A stretch of DNA of 64,000 bases, from the NCBI GenBank assembly GCA_032871835.1, contig CM065296.1:15268001-15332000 (forward strand), given 5' to 3'. The notes under the pieces were generated by a model. That model saw only the letters and a program-made list of their open reading frames with translations. It was not told the DNA's origin and ran no database searches. This DNA is from Dipteronia dyeriana. Taxonomy: Eukaryota > Streptophyta > Magnoliopsida > Sapindales > Sapindaceae. The position numbers were made by a program, and so were the translations under genes. Every line of letters begins with the position of its first letter. Position 1 is the stretch's first letter. Shown here piece by piece: positions 59,401 to 64,000 of this stretch.

Positions 59401-59987
59401 ATTAGAAGAGAGATATGCCCTTCCGAAGTTTGATGTACTGCACAAGCTTTTCTTACAATTTCAGCCCTTTTGCCACCAAATCTTACTTTTTGCCTGAAAA
59501 GACATTGAATGCCTGGAATGACAAGGATAGAGCAATTAGACACCAAAATATGCTCAAAAATAAGCTAAAGGATATGGACTTGAAGGCCAAAATGTATGAC
59601 AATTTCAGTCGATTAATAATCGTTACCGGGTGGTCCCATCCTTCACGACCACAACTATATCATTGAGGAGCACCAATCCTACGTCCTTGCTTGCTATTTG
59701 GGTTGGGGATCGAAAGAGGATACCTAGAAAATAGGTACCGGGATTGGGGACCAAGACCATAGACTAGGGTCAAACACTTACATCAGCAAAGGAACCTCAA
59801 GCGTCATATCTTCTCCGTATGCTCGAAGCCCCGACGGGCAGGGAGATTTTTTCTCCTGCCTACTGCACCTTGTTTCTTACTCGTATAAAACTACGGTACC
59901 TAGAGGTATCAACCCTTTACGATCTCCTAAGTTGCAATTTGAGGGTGTCGATCAGAATTTTCCGTCCCAACGAATTTATGGTTAACA
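56453..59987. mobile_element. LTR-like insertion bounded by TGTTAAC...GTTAACA
   Basis: The block starts TGTTAACGACC and ends TTTATGGTTAACA, with flanks ATTAT/AATAT (one mismatch) in AT-rich DNA. The DNA is of ordinary composition, unlike both sides. 56800-57110 has repeated ATTAATGGAGATAGYCAAC units. Within it, 57700-59110 resembles an LTR of another element (GAGGGTATCGTCCACGGGGAGG), with a duplicated CACTCCCCAAGGTC unit (58302 and 58366). No gag or pol is recognised, so the class is only inferred. Confidence 0.4.
58986..59020. repeat. Perfect 15-bp inverted repeat, 5-base loop
   Basis: AGGCATCCATGGAGG, loop AAAAA, then CCTCCATGGATGCCT: a perfect hairpin at 58986-59000/59006-59020, GC-richer than its surroundings. 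Confidence 0.9.
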
Positions 59988-60288
59988 AATATAACATATA
60001 TATATATATATATATGATATATTAAATATTATTATATATATAAGATAAATATAAAATATATAAAATATTATTACATGTACAAAAGTATATATATATATAT
60101 ATATATTATTGTATAGGTAATAATATTATTATATAGGCAATAAAAATATTATATATTACTTATTATATCATATATATATATATATATTATAATATATATA
60201 TTATTACAATAAATATATACATATTATTATATTATTTACATATTATTATAATATATATATATATATATCCTATATCATATATATTATG

Positions 60289-60292
<4 letters not shown>

Positions 60293-60347
<55 letters not shown>
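60293..60347. repeat. (TA)n microsatellite
   Basis: About 27 TA units, abutting the next MULE's left end. Similar runs: 60085-60106 and 62081-62132. Confidence 0.95.
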
Positions 60348-60349
<2 letters not shown>

Positions 60350-62076
60350 TGAATTCCATTTTAGTCCCTGTAGTTTTACCTAATACATAAACTAGTCCCC
60401 GGGTTTTGAGCTTTATCGTGACAGGTCTTTACAGTTTCAAACAATCTCAATTTCAGTCCCTGTCGTCCAATTCTGTTAGGGTTTTGAAAGATTCCATTAG
60501 TGTTGCAAGGGTAAAATGGTAACTAACAAAATTAATGTTATATTAATAATTGAAAAAAATAACAAATAAAAATTGATTTACTAAATAAGTTAATATTAAA
60601 ACTAACAAATATAAAATTCTAACTAAAAAGTAATTATTAATTAATTTAATTAAAAAAATCATCATAAATAAAAATAAAAATAAAAATAAAAATCTTTATC
60701 TCCTTTTTAATTTAAAAAAACGATATTTTGTTTTGTTAAAACAAAAAAGGGAAAAATAAATATTAACAATTTAAAAAAAAAACAAATATTAATGGAATTA
60801 AAAACTTAAATTAAAAATTGCTTAATAAATATTAAAAAAAATGGATAATAGTACTAATAAACTAACCTAAATTCAAAACACCCAATTCATCTTCCCTATC
60901 ATCATCTTCTCCACCGTCCAATCACTAAACTAAACTCAAACACTAAACCCTAGGCACCACCACCCAAACAACAAACCATAGCCATCACCCTAACCCACCG
61001 AAATCACACCAACCACTACCCTTACGAGCTTTGATCTCCTTCAAGTCAAGATCGACACTCGATCGACACTCGATCTCCTCCTTCACGCCACTCAATCTCC
61101 TCTCGCAGATGATCGAGCCCCTTCTTCTTCTTCCCATCTATCTTTACGGGGTAGTGGTGATTGTCGTGGTTGAGTTTCTTTTTGGGTTTAGGTTTGGGGT
61201 AGCCACCGACTATGAGAGCACTGATCTCCTTCGTTGAGAAAAGACCAGTTGGTGGAGGTGGTTGGCTTTCAGTTGTTCGAGGTGCTGGTTGGATTAAAGT
61301 ATTGTTTTTTTTTTCATTTGATTTTTCTTGGTGTTATTGGTGGTGGTCTATCGGAGATGGTGTGTGAGTTGGGTGATAAGGTTTCTGGGTTTCTAGAAAA
61401 TGGTGTTGATCTATTAGGTTGTTTGAAATGAGGGTTAGGATTTGATGATTGAGATCAATGGTAATGAGTTTGGTTTTAAAGATGGATGGATTTGATTTCT
61501 GGTGAATGAAATCAAAATCAGAATTGTTTGGGGAATAGAAAAAATAAAATAAAAACTGATTCAGTTTAAAAAAAAATTGGAAAAGTTTTGTTCTTTTGTT
61601 TATTTTGGTTGGTTATTGTTTTATTTTTTATTATTTTAATTTTAGCTTCTTGGTGTGTTTATTGGTGGAGGATTCTGGGTATTATGTTTGGCGGTGGTGT
61701 TTGGGTCTGGTGGGGATATTTGGATTTGAGATGAATCAGATGATTCGATTAGTGTTTATTTGATTTGTTAATTTTCTAGGTTTGATTTGATTTGGAAGAA
61801 TTCTGGAAGAATTCTAGGTTTAGTTTATTGGTTGAGTGGTTGAATTTGATTGGTTGATGAATTTCTGGGTTGGGTTTACTCTCTGGAATTTCTGGGTTGG
61901 GTTGATGAATTTCAGAAGATGGTGATGGAAAAAAAGAACAAGATGAAGTTGGTGGAGAAGAAGAAGAAGATATGTTGTTCATTAAAAATCAGGGACAGTA
62001 AGGTCATTTGATCCTTTGTCTCTGTCAGACTTCATTTTTTAACGAAAAATTTAACAAAAGGACTAAACGAGGTAAT

Positions 62077-62138
<62 letters not shown>

Positions 62139-62208
62139 TAGGTCAATTTAACAAAAGGACCAATTTATGTATTAGGTCAAACTAGAGGGACTTAAACGAA
62201 TTTCACCC
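60348..62208. mobile_element. Mutator-like (MULE) non-autonomous element
   Basis: Ends GGTGAATTCCATTTTAGTCC and, on the right (reverse complement), GGGTGAAATTCGTTTAAGTC, with longer imperfect TIR homology around 'ctaatacataaactagtcc'. The TSD cannot be read because both flanks are (TA)n. The interior has a CCACCACC/CTCGATCTCC-rich half (60860-61110) and a GGTTTGG/GAAGAAG-rich half (61440-61980) of gene-like composition, but I recognise no protein. A (TA)n of about 50 bases expands the right TIR. Confidence 0.68.
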
Positions 62209-62394
62209 TATATATATCATATATTTTATATATTAATAATATATATATATATATCCTATATATAATAATAATGATATATTATATATATAATAATATATAA
62301 TATATTAAAGATTATAATATATATATATATATTGAATATTATTATAGAATTATTATATATATAATAATATATTTTATATATGGGGTGAATTCAT

Positions 62395-62764
62395 AAAGAT
62401 CCAAAAAATTTATAGATTTATTTTTTTAGCCATTAATTCATATTTTATTGTTTTTGTCATTTTTGACCATTTTAGGATAAAATTACATCTAAATTTTACT
62501 TCACTTGACATGCAACATAGTTACATGCTATTTGATTCCAAGTTACATGTCAGTTAACTTTTAAATTACATATCAATTGACTTTCAACTTGCATGTCAAT
62601 AATTTTCAAATTACATGCTAGTTGATTTCTAAATTTTTTGGTGAGTGAAGTAAAGACAAAATGGTGAACAATTTTATCTGTTCAAGGCTTAAAGTGATAA
62701 ATATAATAAAATATAAATTTATTGCTAAAAACAATAAACCAATAATTTTTTTGATCATTTCTTG
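62395..62764. mobile_element. Small TIR element with a 22-23-bp tandem repeat
   Basis: The left 72 bases (AAAGATCCAAAAAATTTATA...) pair imperfectly with the right end (reverse complement AAATGATCAAAAAAATTATT). Between them TTACATG-type units begin at 62521, 62543, 62566, 62589 and 62611. No clear TSD. Confidence 0.55.
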
Positions 62765-63289
62765 TAATTTTCTCTGTATTTATATATTGTCTATTATTTT
62801 ATAATATGTATAATATATATACATAATATAATATTATATATGTAATTATAATATATATATATATATTGGATATAATTTTAATTGTATGAAAATTTAAAAG
62901 GTCAATTGGTTTTTCTGATACTTGTCACATGTCATGGGACGAGTTGTCTTAAGGTCTTGGGTGAAACAGATTTTTGTAATTTTTATCCCACCTTGTTCCG
63001 TCATGTCTTATGTTAAGGTCGTGTCAAACGTGGGACAAGAAGAACTGTCCCAGGTTGTCCTGTCATGTCCCACGTACCAAACGCACCCTAGGTGCCATAG
63101 TCCATGACGTCCTCCCCTAATTTTTCTTAATTCATTTAAAAAAATTATAAAATTATAAATAAAATGTAGAGATAGTATCATTTTTCCCTCTAAGGATTGT
63201 CTTATCGAGTTATCGGTAAATTTCCCACGTCAGGTTCTATTAATGACAATTGTCACCCTAGAAATGGAACAGTTAGTCAATTTCCTCTC

Positions 63290-63712
63290 CTTTTTTTTAT
63301 TTTTAAGATTTTATGTTTTAAAAAAATCATTTTTTACATTAAAATATATTTTTACCCTTGAATTGTCGGTTAGTGAGAAAATAAATTTATGCTCTCAAAC
63401 TCAAATTAAAAAACATAACAAAAAACTTAAAGAAAAAAATGACAAATAAAAATATTAACAGAATTACAAACTTAAATTAAAAATTGCTTAACAAATATAA
63501 AAAAAAAAATCGATTTAGTAATAATATCAAAACAAATTATAACCTAAACTCAAACACCGAAATCAATTTCCCTATCATCATCTTCTCCACTATCATCTCC
63601 AACACCCAAACCCTAGCTTGAAAGCAAACACCAAACCTTAGCCACAAGTACCACCACTCAAACACCAAACCCTAGCCACCACCTTAACCCACCAAAATCA
63701 CATCAACCACCT
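63290..63712. mobile_element. Partial second copy of the 60.3-kb MULE
   Basis: 63400-63712 matches about 60740-61020 (for example TTAAATTAAAAATTGCTTAA and CCCTATCATCATCTTCTCCA). It ends where an LTR starts at 63713, so it is cut by that insertion. Confidence 0.65.
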
Positions 63713-64000
63713 GTAGGGAAAAGAAACGCAGAAGCGCATGCCTAATATTCACCAAAAACAACAAATAAAATATACAAGCACAAAAATAAAATAAGAGAAT
63801 CCAATCACTCAACACAAGATTTTGAGTGGAAAACCCAAAATAGAAAAAAACCACGGCAGTTAGGATGACAAGGGGAAAAAAATATCACTATATAGAAAAT
63901 TGTTACAACTACACAATTTTAATATTCTTTCTCTAACCCTTAACCCCAAATTACAAATGAGTCTTATAGAGCCCAAAGAAGGAATCCAAAAACAAAACCT
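63713..64000 (-). repeat. Copia-type LTR, running off the window
   Basis: Starts TGTAGGGAAAAGAAACGC inside the MULE copy. The minus strand carries the CCTTGTCATCCTAACTGCCG / GTGGTTTTTT motif of copia R regions. No PBS lies outside, so this is the 3' LTR end of a minus-strand element continuing beyond 64000. Confidence 0.65.

Larger units (their letters stand above)
55968..63088. mobile_element. AT-rich TIR element filled with later insertions
   Basis: The left end GGACGTGCGTTTAGTACGGG and the reverse complement of the right end GGGTGCGTTTGGTACGTGGG form terminal inverted repeats of about 35 bp. A TA dinucleotide flanks each side, but a longer TSD is not clear. Own DNA (55968-56452, 59988-60347 and 62209-63088) is mostly (TA)n-like; the rest belongs to inserted elements. 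The superfamily is uncertain (hAT or PIF-like). Confidence 0.5.

Noticed and set aside
61031..61431. Two consecutive ORFs in the 60.3-kb MULE
   Set aside because: Gene-like composition but no identifiable domain; left as possible cargo without a name.

Overview
This window is plant nuclear DNA, most probably from a dicot with a repeat-rich genome. It is AT-rich and full of (TA)n runs. Nearly everything recognisable is a plant transposable element: Ty3/gypsy, Ty1/copia, CACTA, Mutator-like, hAT and LINE. I find no intact host gene, rRNA, tRNA or CRISPR array. Species cannot be set from the sequence.

The first 44 kb is one nest of insertions that can be taken apart because most insertions still show target-site duplications (TSDs). 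The outermost clear unit is a minus-strand Ty3/gypsy-type LTR element at 1316-43994, flanked by GTTCG on both sides. With later insertions removed it is only about 6.6 kb: 1.3-kb LTRs, a PBS, a short gag, an unidentified ORF, and an intronless copy of a LOG (cytokinin riboside 5'-monophosphate phosphoribohydrolase) coding sequence with its own TATA box. No pol is visible. Three later insertions broke it: a 17.9-kb CACTA element inside the LOG ORF (4202-22069, TSD ATA), a deleted copia element just after gag (23467-29667, TSD GTAAT/GTAAC), and a 12-kb Tat-lineage Ty3 element inside the 5' LTR (31272-43242, TSD TATTT). The CACTA element was itself hit by a gag-only Sirevirus-like copia element (10127-18478, TSD ATGAA) and carries a captured LIM-domain exon in an intron of its second gene.

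The DNA hit by the 1316-43994 element (1-1315 and 43995-about 45120) looks like part of an older Tat-lineage element, because the right side holds a broken copy of the antisense ORF typical of that lineage.

From 45 kb to the end there is a mosaic of smaller elements: a Pack-MULE carrying a piece of a TIR1/AFB auxin-receptor gene (45424-46993), a decayed hAT transposase tail (about 47100-47985), a 1-kb non-autonomous hAT element (48230-49236, TSD GTTGTCAG), a 3-kb deleted copia element (49612-52617, TSD CAAAA), a first-exon piece of a replication factor C subunit 2 gene, a decayed LINE ORF1 with an RRM, a third LTR of the LOG-element family, and an AT-rich TIR element (55968-63088) filled with an LTR-like insertion and further MULE-type elements. 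The window ends inside a copia-type LTR.

The main point of interest is the LOG-carrying LTR element. Its TSD and its PBS-to-PPT layout show that the LOG copy moved with the element and was not simply a neighbour. A second LTR of the same family at 54.9 kb shows that the family is repeated.
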